Shown: positions 25,224 through 33,265 of the stretch, piece after piece
Layout of the letters: each line of letters starts with the position of its first letter
Numbering within the stretch: the stretch's first letter is position 1
Assembly (NCBI GenBank): GCA_016775335.1
Contig: JAEUGJ010000033.1
Span: 1 to 64,000, forward strand
Length of the DNA: 64,000 bases
From: Mogibacterium sp.
GTDB lineage: Bacteria; Bacillota; Clostridia; Peptostreptococcales; Anaerovoracaceae
Reading direction: 5' to 3'
Made by a program: the position numbers and the translations under genes
The notes under the pieces: model-generated
Database searches by the model: none
The model's input: the letters and a program-made list of their open reading frames with translations, nothing else
Told to the model about the DNA's origin: nothing

Positions 25224-26849
25224 ATGCCTTTCGTAAAAGTAAACGGCAATCGCACCCTGGAGTGCGGCGTGGGAATGAACCTCATGACGCTGCTGGTGCG
25301 CAGCGGATATGAGTTGAACAATGCCTGCGGCGGAAGAGGGGTGTGCGGCAAGTGCAAGGTGCAGATTCCGAATACTTCGGAGTCCGCACTCTCGAAAACG
25401 GAGAAGATGTTTCTGACGCCGGAAGAGCAGCGGCAGGGAATCCGCTTGGCCTGCATGGTGCGAGTCCGTCAAGATATGGAAGTGGAAACCCTTTCCCGGG
25501 AAAGAGAATATGCCGTCCTGGCAGAGGGACACTTGCCGGAATGGGTAACGGAACATTCGAAAGATGCCGCGGGGCCCGATGAATACGGCATTGCGGCGGA
25601 CGTGGGCACCACCACGGTGGTGTGCCGCTTGGTTCATCTGGAAACGGGGAAAACGACGGATACGGCGGCATCCGTAAACGATCAGAAGAAGCTCGGTTTG
25701 GACGTGCTGAGCCGAATCAGCTACGAGCAAGACCATCCGGAATCCGGGCGGAAAGAACTACAGGAAGCGATCGTGGGAAATCTGAATCGTCTGATTGCGC
25801 AAATGTGCCGCCGGCAGGAGCTTTCCACGGAAAGCATCCGGCGAATTGCAGTCAGCGGAAACTGCACCATGGTGCACATGCTGCTGGGCGCGGATGCGGT
25901 GCCGTTGGGCAAAGCCCCGTTTCTCCCGGTGCTGAAGGGACCGCAAAGATGCCTCGCCGGAGAAATCGGTTTGAAGCCGGAAAGAGCGGAGTTGTACTGC
26001 ATTCCGGCGGTGTCCGCCTATATCGGCGGGGATATCGTCGCCGGTGCTTACATATGCGGGCTGAAGGATCTTTCCGGTAACGTGCTCTTTGTAGATATCG
26101 GAACCAACGGCGAAATTGTGTTGGCTCGAGACGGCAAAATGAACTCCTGCTCCTGCGCCGCCGGCCCGGCTTTGGAGGGAATGAACATCCACCATGGAAT
26201 GAGAGGCGAGACCGGGGCCATTGAAGATGTAGAAATCCGGCCGGACGAAATTCATCTGAAGGTCATTGGAGGCGGCCCGGCGGAGGGAATCTGCGGAAGC
26301 GGTATCCTGGCCGGGATTAAAGAACTCCTCCGATGCGGTGTTCTTCGAAAAAGCGGAGCCTTTGTGCATCCGGACCGGCTGCCGGAGGGAGACGACCGAA
26401 AAAAATATCTGCACGTGAATCCGGAGGATGGTACGCGCAGTGTGTTCCTTCAGGAGAATCCGGTTCCCGTGGAGATTACCCAGAAGGATGTTCGCCAGGT
26501 ACAGCTGGCAAAGGGGGCCATTCGCTCCGGTATTGAAATTCTTCTGGAGAACAACGGACTGGAACCTTCCATGCTGGACGAGGTGATGATTGCGGGGCAG
26601 TTCGGATCCCATCTTCCGCCGGAGGACCTCACCGGAGTGGGCATCCTTCCGGAAGAAACTCGGGAACGAATTCATTACGTAGGGAATACCGCCCTTACCG
26701 GTGCTGTTGCGGCCCTTCTTTCCGTAGGCATTCGGAAGGAAATGGAGGCACTGGCCGAGGAAATCGGATACACGGAATTGGGTGAAACTCCGGAATATGA
26801 GTATCGACTGGCGGAATGGCTGGAGTTTCCGAAATGCAGACTTGACTAA
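25224..26849 (+). CDS. 2Fe-2S ferredoxin / ASKHA domain protein (RACo-like corrinoid activator, DUF4445)
   Basis: The 541-residue protein has an N-terminal plant-type 2Fe-2S domain (CGGRGVCGKCKVQI ... RLACMVRV). The DUF4445/ASKHA ATPase region follows: IAADVGTTTVVCRLV for phosphate 1, then DIGTNGEIVLA and GICGSGILAGIKELL. This is the architecture of RACo proteins, which reductively reactivate Co(II) corrinoid proteins in methyltransferase systems at the expense of ATP. No corrinoid protein, methyltransferase or MtrH-like gene is in the window. Its neighbour is the M20 hydrolase, 3 bases upstream. The partner is therefore unknown. Confidence 0.87.
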   Translation: MPFVKVNGNRTLECGVGMNLMTLLVRSGYELNNACGGRGVCGKCKVQIPNTSESALSKTEKMFLTPEEQRQGIRLACMVRVRQDMEVETLSREREYAVLAEGHLPEWVTEHSKDAAGPDEYGIAADVGTTTVVCRLVHLETGKTTDTAASVNDQKKLGLDVLSRISYEQDHPESGRKELQEAIVGNLNRLIAQMCRRQELSTESIRRIAVSGNCTMVHMLLGADAVPLGKAPFLPVLKGPQRCLAGEIGLKPERAELYCIPAVSAYIGGDIVAGAYICGLKDLSGNVLFVDIGTNGEIVLARDGKMNSCSCAAGPALEGMNIHHGMRGETGAIEDVEIRPDEIHLKVIGGGPAEGICGSGILAGIKELLRCGVLRKSGAFVHPDRLPEGDDRKKYLHVNPEDGTRSVFLQENPVPVEITQKDVRQVQLAKGAIRSGIEILLENNGLEPSMLDEVMIAGQFGSHLPPEDLTGVGILPEETRERIHYVGNTALTGAVAALLSVGIRKEMEALAEEIGYTELGETPEYEYRLAEWLEFPKCRLD

Positions 26850-26863
26850 ATTTGTATAGTTGC

Positions 26864-26891
26864 TTGCATAATGGATTTTTTGTGGTATCAT
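26864..26891 (+). promoter_or_regulatory. Possible promoter just before the VWA gene
   Basis: TTGCAT (26864-26869) and TATCAT (26886-26891) are 16 bases apart. The expected transcription start would coincide with the ATG at 26898, which would give a leaderless mRNA. No Shine-Dalgarno sequence is visible before that ATG. Confidence 0.4.
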
Positions 26892-26897
26892 CATTAC

Positions 26898-28256
26898 ATG
26901 AGAAATAATGAAGAGACAAAACAGAATCAGATGATTTCAATCGCCGAGGACGTGCTCCGGGCAGCGAAGGACCGAATCGTTGCCAACATGCGCTTTATGG
27001 ACTCGGCGATTTTTGCGTTGCGAGAAGAGTGCGATGCGAACCGGGAGGGCGTGTTCGGCACGGACGGTGCGGTCCTGTATTATTCCCCGGATTACGTAAT
27101 CGCACTGGGGCGAGACGGGATATCGGAGATGATGCACGCCTATATGCACCTTTTGCTCCACTGCATGTTTCGCCACTGTAAGAATCCGCCGGAGAATCGG
27201 CAGCTGTGGGATATCGCCGCGGACATGGCGGCGGAAGCGCTGATCCAATCCTTTGAGATGGATTCCTTCCGGCACCGCCGGGAGGAAGAACAGCGGGATG
27301 CGCTGGCTCAAGTTCGGCGGGAAACGGAAGGCCTGTCTGCGGAGCGAATTTATCGGTGGCTGGCGTCCGGGAACCGACAGACGGAAGAAGTGCAGCGGCT
27401 GGGGGATTTATTCCGGGTAGACGACCACGGCCTTTGGTATCCGGCAAATTCTAATTTTCTGAAGCCGGAGGATGCACAGGATTCGGAAGATTCAAAGGAG
27501 AATTCGACAGAACTGCGGCAGGAGACCGATATGCCGGACTGGGACCGCATTGCCCAGATGGTGAAAATCTCTCTAGAGACGGAAAACCGGGGCGCGGAGC
27601 GGGGAGAACTCCTCTCCGCCCTCAATGCACGGACGGAAAAGCACATGGATTACAGCACCTTTCTTCGGAAGTTCACCCTGTTCCGGGAGAACCTGAAGGT
27701 GGATGACAGTGAATTCGATTACATTTTCTACACCTACGGGTTGGAGCTGTACGGCGATATGCCGCTGGTGGAGCCGCTGGAATATGCCGATGAGCGGACC
27801 ATATCGGACTTCGTCATCGTTATCGACACGTCGGCATCCACCCAGGGAAAACTGGTGGAGCGTTTCGTGCAGCGCACCTTCGACATGCTGCAGGAAAGCC
27901 GGGAAATCAAGAACCGGTTCAACATTCACTTGATTCAGTGCGATGCGGCGGTGCAGGAAGACCGCATCCTTCGCACCCGGGAGGATGTGCACCGGTATCT
28001 GGAAAACATGGAACTGAAAGGTCTGGGCGGCACGGATTATCGGCCGGCCTTCCATTATATAAACAATCTAGTGGAACGGGGAGAGTTCCGGCACCTTCAG
28101 GGTGTGCTGTACTTTACCGACGGAAAAGGCATCTTTCCCCGCCGGAAACCGCCTTACGACACGGCGTTTATTTTTGAAGACGATGCGGCGGCATCGGAGG
28201 CAAAGGTCCCTTCCTGGGGAATGAAAGTGGTATTTGGAGGCAAGGATGAATATTGA
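26898..28256 (+). CDS. VWA-like domain protein with DUF2201 N-terminal putative metallopeptidase domain
   Basis: This 452-residue cytoplasmic protein has an N-terminal DUF2201 region (about 15-250), where the HExxH-like site reads HAYMHLLLHCMFRH (His80, Ala81, His84). The usual catalytic Glu is therefore Ala. The C-terminal VWA domain has a MIDAS motif DTSAS (from Asp310) and GGTDYRPAF, so metal-dependent partner binding is likely intact. Such proteins are usually paired with MoxR-type AAA ATPases, and here the MoxR gene overlaps this gene by 11 bases. The pair probably acts as a remodelling or chaperone machine; the client is unknown. An in-frame ATG at 26871 lies within the putative promoter and was rejected. 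Confidence 0.83.
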   Translation: MRNNEETKQNQMISIAEDVLRAAKDRIVANMRFMDSAIFALREECDANREGVFGTDGAVLYYSPDYVIALGRDGISEMMHAYMHLLLHCMFRHCKNPPENRQLWDIAADMAAEALIQSFEMDSFRHRREEEQRDALAQVRRETEGLSAERIYRWLASGNRQTEEVQRLGDLFRVDDHGLWYPANSNFLKPEDAQDSEDSKENSTELRQETDMPDWDRIAQMVKISLETENRGAERGELLSALNARTEKHMDYSTFLRKFTLFRENLKVDDSEFDYIFYTYGLELYGDMPLVEPLEYADERTISDFVIVIDTSASTQGKLVERFVQRTFDMLQESREIKNRFNIHLIQCDAAVQEDRILRTREDVHRYLENMELKGLGGTDYRPAFHYINNLVERGEFRHLQGVLYFTDGKGIFPRRKPPYDTAFIFEDDAAASEAKVPSWGMKVVFGGKDEY

Positions 28257-29760
28257 AGAAGCGAAGAAACAAGTAAAATATGCGGTAATTTCCTATCTGT
28301 CGAAGGACGAGTTCGGGGAATACCGGATTCCGGTGGAGCGGCAGCGGCCGATTTTTCTCATGGGTCCTCCGGGAATCGGAAAGACGGATATCATGAATCA
28401 GGTGGCGGAGGAGATGAACATCGCCGTGGTTTCCTATTCCATGAGCCATCACACTCGGCAGAGCGCTTTGGGACTGCCGTTCATTGCGGACAAGGAATAC
28501 GGCGGCCGGAAGTATCGAACCACGGAATACACCATGAGTGAAATCATCGCCAGCCTGTACGACGTGATGGAAGAAACGGGAAAGAAGGAAGGCATCCTCT
28601 TCCTGGATGAAATCAACTGCGTATCGGAGACGCTGGCGCCGTCCATGCTGCAGTTTCTCCAATACAAGGTGTTCGGACGTCACGCCATTCCGGAGGGCTG
28701 GGTTATCGTCACCGCCGGAAATCCGCCGGAATACAACAACTCCGTGCGAGAGTTCGACCTGGCAACGCTGGACCGTCTGAAGCGAATTGATGTGGAGCCG
28801 GATTTCGGCGCCTGGTGGAAGTACGCCCAGAACCAGGAGGTGCACACTGCGGTGCTCACCTATTTGGAAATTAAAAAAGATGATTTCTACTCCGTGGAGA
28901 CGACGGTGGACGGGAAGGAGTTCGTCACCGCCCGGAGCTGGGTGGATCTGTCCGACATGATGAAGCTCTATGAGGAGCACGATATTCCGGTGAACTTGGA
29001 GCTGATCCGCCAGTACGTTCAGAACGAACGGATCGCCCGGGATTTCTCCGCTTACTACGACCTGTTCTACCGCTACCGGAAGGATTACCGCATTGACGAT
29101 ATTCTGAAAGGCGCGGTGGAGGATGACGTTCGCACGAGAGCGCAGGAATCATCCTTCGACGAACGGATTACCGTGATTCGCCTTCTGATGGACTCGCTCT
29201 CCGGGGATTTCCGAAAGGTCAACGAGTGCGGCGAAGCGCTGAATCGTTTTCTCCTGTCCATAAAAGAAAATAACCGCCGGCTGGCAGCCGCGTCCGTTCC
29301 GGAGGCGGTGGAGATTCTGCGGGAGACGGAAGAAACCATCGAAACAAAAATCCGCCGGGAGAGAAAATCCAAATCCGTTTCTTCCAAAGAACTTCGGCTG
29401 GAGAAACTCCATCTGAAATATCTGGAGGAGCTGTCTCTCACCCTGCAGAGGGATTCCATGGATGAACCGGCATCGGATGCGGTGTCGCGGATTCGGGAAT
29501 TTATCGCGCCGAATCAGGCAGAACGAAAGAAGCTGGCGGAAGAAGCCGGAAACCGATTGGAAGCCGCCTTTGATTTTGTCCGGGACGCCTACGGGGAGAA
29601 CGAAATGATTATTTTTGTCACCTCCCTGACGGAAAATCGGGAAAGTGCGGGATACATCGGAACGTACGGATCGGAGAGCTACTACAAATACAACAAGGAG
29701 CTGCTGCTGAACGACCGGGAGGACGAGCTGGTTCGAAAGATTCGGGAACTGGAGGTTTGA
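28246..29760 (+). CDS. MoxR-type AAA ATPase
   Basis: The 504-residue protein contains Walker A GPPGIGKTDIM (~40), Walker B ILFLDEINC (~118-126), sensor-1 VIVTAGNPPEYN and a following NSVREFDLATLDRLKRIDVEPDF block, as in MoxR/BchI-type ATPases. The C-terminal ~200 residues are helical and charged. ATG 28246 follows GGAGG at 28236-28240 and overlaps the VWA gene end by 11 bases, so the two are translationally coupled. It most likely forms a hexameric ATPase that works with the VWA protein before it. Confidence 0.87.
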   Translation: MNIEEAKKQVKYAVISYLSKDEFGEYRIPVERQRPIFLMGPPGIGKTDIMNQVAEEMNIAVVSYSMSHHTRQSALGLPFIADKEYGGRKYRTTEYTMSEIIASLYDVMEETGKKEGILFLDEINCVSETLAPSMLQFLQYKVFGRHAIPEGWVIVTAGNPPEYNNSVREFDLATLDRLKRIDVEPDFGAWWKYAQNQEVHTAVLTYLEIKKDDFYSVETTVDGKEFVTARSWVDLSDMMKLYEEHDIPVNLELIRQYVQNERIARDFSAYYDLFYRYRKDYRIDDILKGAVEDDVRTRAQESSFDERITVIRLLMDSLSGDFRKVNECGEALNRFLLSIKENNRRLAAASVPEAVEILRETEETIETKIRRERKSKSVSSKELRLEKLHLKYLEELSLTLQRDSMDEPASDAVSRIREFIAPNQAERKKLAEEAGNRLEAAFDFVRDAYGENEMIIFVTSLTENRESAGYIGTYGSESYYKYNKELLLNDREDELVRKIRELEV

Positions 29761-29761
29761 T

Positions 29762-30523
29762 ATGCCCACTTTAATGCTTCGGGAAACTTTGATCAGTTAC
29801 GATAATCGCTATGAGCATTACACCGTGCCGGCCCATATTCGGAATATATCTGCCAACTGCTTCAACGAGCGGTGGGAGCTGCAGTGGCTGACGCTGCCGG
29901 AGCACCTGGAAGAGTTGGGGGATAACGCTTTCCGGATGTGCATTAATTTGAAACGCATCGATATGCCGGTGCGCATCGAGAAGGTGGGGCGCGCGCTGTT
30001 CAGCTATTGCAGAAATTTAAAGTCCGTTTCACTGCCGGATGGAGTGGAAGAGATTGATTACGAGATGTTTCGGGAGTGCGGAGCGCTGCAGGAGGTTGTC
30101 CTGCCGGATTCGGTGGAACGGATCCACGGAAGTGCGTTCAGCAGCTGCGGAAGCCTGAAGTATCTGTCCTGCGGCACCGAGATTTTTGCGCTGCTGCCGG
30201 AAAAAGTGCAGCCCGCTGCGGCGCTGACCTATTTGGAACGGAAGGCGAAGGGAGATTCCCGGCTTCCCGAAATCCTGGAGCGGTACGTTCAGGAGAAGAA
30301 GGAACTGCTCCTGGAGATGGGGATTCAGCGAAACGATGTGCGAGGGATGCAGTATTTGCTGGAGAATTCGAATCCGGATGACGAGCTGCTGAGAAATTGT
30401 CAGGAAATCGCACAGCGGAATCATCGAACGGAAATCGGGGCATTGATTCTGGAGGCGTTGGAAAAGAATCGGGAATCTGCGAGGGAGGACGCTTTGGACT
30501 GGGACCCTTTCGGTGACTTGTAG
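29762..30523 (+). CDS. Cytoplasmic leucine-rich-repeat (BspA-type, LRR_5) protein
   Basis: The 253-residue protein has no signal peptide. From about residue 20 to 140 it carries consecutive ~23-residue repeats of the LRR_5 type (WLTLPEHLEELGDNAFRMCINLKRIDMP, KSVSLPDGVEEIDYEMFRECGALQEVVLP). The C-terminal ~110 residues are helical and unrelated. It starts one base after the MoxR stop, so VWA, MoxR and LRR genes form one operon. BspA-type repeats are usually on secreted proteins, so an intracellular one tied to a MoxR/VWA pair is uncommon. It may be the client adaptor. Confidence 0.8.
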   Translation: MPTLMLRETLISYDNRYEHYTVPAHIRNISANCFNERWELQWLTLPEHLEELGDNAFRMCINLKRIDMPVRIEKVGRALFSYCRNLKSVSLPDGVEEIDYEMFRECGALQEVVLPDSVERIHGSAFSSCGSLKYLSCGTEIFALLPEKVQPAAALTYLERKAKGDSRLPEILERYVQEKKELLLEMGIQRNDVRGMQYLLENSNPDDELLRNCQEIAQRNHRTEIGALILEALEKNRESAREDALDWDPFGDL

Positions 30524-30571
30524 AGTCGGAAAAATAAGGGGGATGAAAGCTTTTTTTGGCGGAAATAATTA

Positions 30572-30600
30572 TAGACAAACCCCTTTTGGTATGGTATTAT
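30572..30600 (+). promoter_or_regulatory. Promoter of rpsO
   Basis: TAGACA (30572-30577) and TATTAT (30595-30600) are spaced by 17 bases, about 95 bases before the S15 start. This leaves room for a structured leader. Confidence 0.65.
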
Positions 30601-30607
30601 ATTTGAG

Positions 30608-30670
30608 CTGATTAATTTTCATACCTCTGCTTCGGCGGTACGCTGCTCCGGCGGCTGCGATGCTGAGGTG
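30608..30670 (+). promoter_or_regulatory. Candidate ribosomal protein S15 leader structure
   Basis: Between the promoter and rpsO, ACCTC (30623-30627) can pair with GAGGT (30665-30669). This encloses a GC-rich segment with repeated GGCGG/GCTGC elements that can form one or two inner helices. S15 genes in many bacteria are autoregulated by binding of S15 to such leader junctions. The fold is inferred by eye and no Rfam model was run. Confidence 0.4.
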
Positions 30671-30694
30671 AATAGTAAGAAAAGGAGAAACGAA

Positions 30695-30961
30695 ATGATT
30701 ACAAAGGAAATCAAGAACAACATCATCGAAGAGTACAAGACCCACGAAGGAGATACCGGTTCCCCGGAGGTACAGGTTGCAATTCTGACTTACAGAATCA
30801 ACGATCTGAACGAGCACCTGAAGGAACACCACAAGGATTTCCATTCCAGAAGAGGTCTGCTGAAGATGGTAGGTCAGAGAAGAAATCTGCTGAAGTATCT
30901 GAAGGATACCGATATCGAAAGATACAGAAGCCTGATTGCTCGTCTTGGACTCAGAAAATAG
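30695..30961 (+). CDS. rpsO: 30S ribosomal protein S15
   Basis: The 88-residue product has exactly the usual length. It shows the S15 signature region (THEGDTGSPEVQVAILTYRINDLNEHLKEHHKDFHSRRGLLKMVGQRRNLLKYL). It binds 16S rRNA helices 20-22 early in assembly. ATG 30695 follows AAAAGGAG; an ATG nine codons upstream precedes the ribosome site. A terminator-like hairpin separates it from pnp, the usual downstream neighbour. Confidence 0.98.
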   Translation: MITKEIKNNIIEEYKTHEGDTGSPEVQVAILTYRINDLNEHLKEHHKDFHSRRGLLKMVGQRRNLLKYLKDTDIERYRSLIARLGLRK

Positions 30962-30969
30962 TTACTGGA

Positions 30970-30997
30970 TAAAGCGGGAATCTTCCCGCTTTATTTT
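30970..30997 (+). terminator. Terminator/attenuator between rpsO and pnp
   Basis: A perfect 10-bp stem TAAAGCGGGA/TCCCGCTTTA with loop ATCT is followed by TTTTG. Confidence 0.75.
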
Positions 30998-31058
30998 GTA
31001 TTATAAGAAGAATCCCAAAGTTATAGTAAGTGATTAACAGGAAGGAGTTGTTAATTTA

Positions 31059-33176
31059 ATGGGAAGATTTACAGATTATCGCACCTTTAAGACGGCACTG
31101 GGCGGAAGACTGCTGCAGTTCGAGATCGGAAAGGTATGCGAGCAGGCAAATGGACAGGTAACGGTTCGTTACGGTGAGACCGTAGTGAACTGCACAGCAA
31201 CTGCATCGAAGGAACCGAGACAGGACATCGATTTCTTCCCGCTGAGCTGTGATTACGAAGAGAAGATGTATAGTGTCGGAAAGATTCCGGGAGGATATAT
31301 CAAGAGAGAGGGCAAGCCGGGCGAGAAGGCAATTCTCACATCCCGTCTGATTGACCGTCCGCTGAGACCGCTGTTCCCGAAGGGCTTCCGGAACGACGTC
31401 GTTGTTGTAGCAAGTGCATGGAGTGTGGATCACGATTGCTCTCCGGAAATCGCTGCAATGCTGGGTTCCTCCGTTGCACTGGCAACATCGGATATTCCGT
31501 GGGATGGCCCGACTGCCGCTGTTGTAGTCGGCAGAGTGGACGGCGAGCTGATCATTAACCCGACCTACGAGCAGAGAATGGCTTCCGATATCAACCTGAC
31601 CGTTTCCGGTACCAAGGAAGCAATCATGATGGTTGAGGCCGGCGCAAATGAAGTTCCGGAAATGGAAATGTTGGATGCCATCATGTTCGGTCATGAAGAA
31701 ATCAAGAAGCTGTGCGAATTCATCGAGGAAATCGTTGCCGAAGTGGGCAAGGAAAAGATGGAATACAAGGTATTCAAGGCAACAGAGGAAATCGATGCCG
31801 CAGTTCGTGAATTCGCTACCGAGAAGATGATCACTGCCATCAAGACTGTTGAGAAGCAGGAACGCATGGCCAACATGGATGCGGTTGAGAAGGAAACTAA
31901 GGAGCATTTCGCAGAGATTTTCCCGGAAGGGGAAAAGGATGTTGCGGAGGTTCTGTACAACATTAAGAAAGAGAACGTTCGTGCGATGATTCTGGATGAC
32001 GGAATCCGTCCGGATAACAGAAAGCTGACGGAGATTCGTCCGCTCTGGTCCGAGACCGGCCTGCTGCCGAGAGCACATGGATCCGGACTCTTCAAGAGAG
32101 GTCAGACTCAGGTTCTGTCCGTTGCAACTCTGGCTCCGGAGAACGAAGCACAGAATCTGGACAGCATCGACATCGACCGTACCACAAAGAGATATATGCA
32201 TCAGTACAACTTCCCGGGATACTGCACCGGTGAAGCGAAGACCAGCAGAGGTCCGGGCAGAAGAGAAATCGGACACGGCGCACTGGCAGAGAGAGCACTT
32301 CTCCCGGTTATTCCGAGCGAAGAAGAGTTCCCTTATGCAATCCGTGTGGTTTCCGAAGTTCTGTCTTCCAACGGTTCTTCCTCCATGGCATCCACTTGCG
32401 GTTCCTGCCTGGCACTGATGGATGCAGGTGTTCCGATTAAGAAGCCGGTATCCGGAATTGCAATGGGTCTGATCGAGGGCATCAACGAAGACGGCACCAG
32501 CCGTTACGCAATCCTCAGCGATATCCAGGGCATGGAAGACTTCCTGGGCGACATGGACTTCAAGGTAACCGGCACTCCGGATGGCGTCACTGCACTCCAG
32601 ATGGATATCAAGGTACACGGTCTGTCCAGAGAAATTCTGGAGCAGGCGCTGAACCAGGCAAAGGAAGGCCGTGCGCACATTCTGGAGAACATGCTGGAAG
32701 AGCTGCCTGAACCGAGAAAAGAGCTGTCCCCATATGCACCGAGAGTTATCTTCATGCGTGTGGATCCGGATAAGGTTCGTCTGGTTATCGGACCGGGCGG
32801 AAAGACCGTTAATCGGATTGTGGAGGAAACCGGCGTTAAAATCGACATCTCCGATGATGATGTGGGCAAGATCTGCATCTACAGTGAGGATATGGCAGGT
32901 GCAGAAGCCGCAAAGAGAGAAATCGAGCTTATCACGAAGGACGTGGAAGTGGGCGAAGTGTACACCGGTACCGTTAAGCGTATCATGAACTTCGGCGCAT
33001 TCATCGAAATCCTGCCGGGTAAGGAAGGTCTGCTGCACATCTCCAAGATGGCAAACCACCGTGTTGAGAAGGTGGAAGATGTGATGAACATCGGCGATAA
33101 GGTTGAGGTTAAGGTTACCGAGATCGATAACCAGAACAGAATCAACCTGGTTCGCAAAGATCTGAACCGCCGCTAA
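31059..33176 (+). CDS. pnp: Polyribonucleotide nucleotidyltransferase
   Basis: The 705-residue phosphorolytic 3'-5' exoribonuclease has two RNase PH domains (about 10-225 and 310-545), joined by an all-helical linker. A KH domain (VDPDKVRLVIGPGGKTVNRIVEETGVKIDI) and a C-terminal S1 domain (VGEVYTGTVKRIMNFGAFIEILPGKEGLLHISK) follow. RGPGRREIGHGALAERAL carries the phosphate-site residues. It follows rpsO as in most bacteria. AAGGAG is about 11 bases before the ATG. Confidence 0.98.
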   Translation: MGRFTDYRTFKTALGGRLLQFEIGKVCEQANGQVTVRYGETVVNCTATASKEPRQDIDFFPLSCDYEEKMYSVGKIPGGYIKREGKPGEKAILTSRLIDRPLRPLFPKGFRNDVVVVASAWSVDHDCSPEIAAMLGSSVALATSDIPWDGPTAAVVVGRVDGELIINPTYEQRMASDINLTVSGTKEAIMMVEAGANEVPEMEMLDAIMFGHEEIKKLCEFIEEIVAEVGKEKMEYKVFKATEEIDAAVREFATEKMITAIKTVEKQERMANMDAVEKETKEHFAEIFPEGEKDVAEVLYNIKKENVRAMILDDGIRPDNRKLTEIRPLWSETGLLPRAHGSGLFKRGQTQVLSVATLAPENEAQNLDSIDIDRTTKRYMHQYNFPGYCTGEAKTSRGPGRREIGHGALAERALLPVIPSEEEFPYAIRVVSEVLSSNGSSSMASTCGSCLALMDAGVPIKKPVSGIAMGLIEGINEDGTSRYAILSDIQGMEDFLGDMDFKVTGTPDGVTALQMDIKVHGLSREILEQALNQAKEGRAHILENMLEELPEPRKELSPYAPRVIFMRVDPDKVRLVIGPGGKTVNRIVEETGVKIDISDDDVGKICIYSEDMAGAEAAKREIELITKDVEVGEVYTGTVKRIMNFGAFIEILPGKEGLLHISKMANHRVEKVEDVMNIGDKVEVKVTEIDNQNRINLVRKDLNRR

Positions 33177-33189
33177 TTCCACAATGAAG

Positions 33190-33219
33190 TTGAAATAGTT
33201 CAGCGGAAAGTGATATAAT
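33190..33219 (+). promoter_or_regulatory. Promoter of DUF2207-lemA
   Basis: TTGAAA (33190-33195) and TATAAT (33214-33219) are 18 bases apart, 47 bases before the GTG start. Confidence 0.6.
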
Positions 33220-33265
33220 TTAAATAAGTATAAGCTGCGAAACCACGCAGAGAAAGGAGAGTCCT

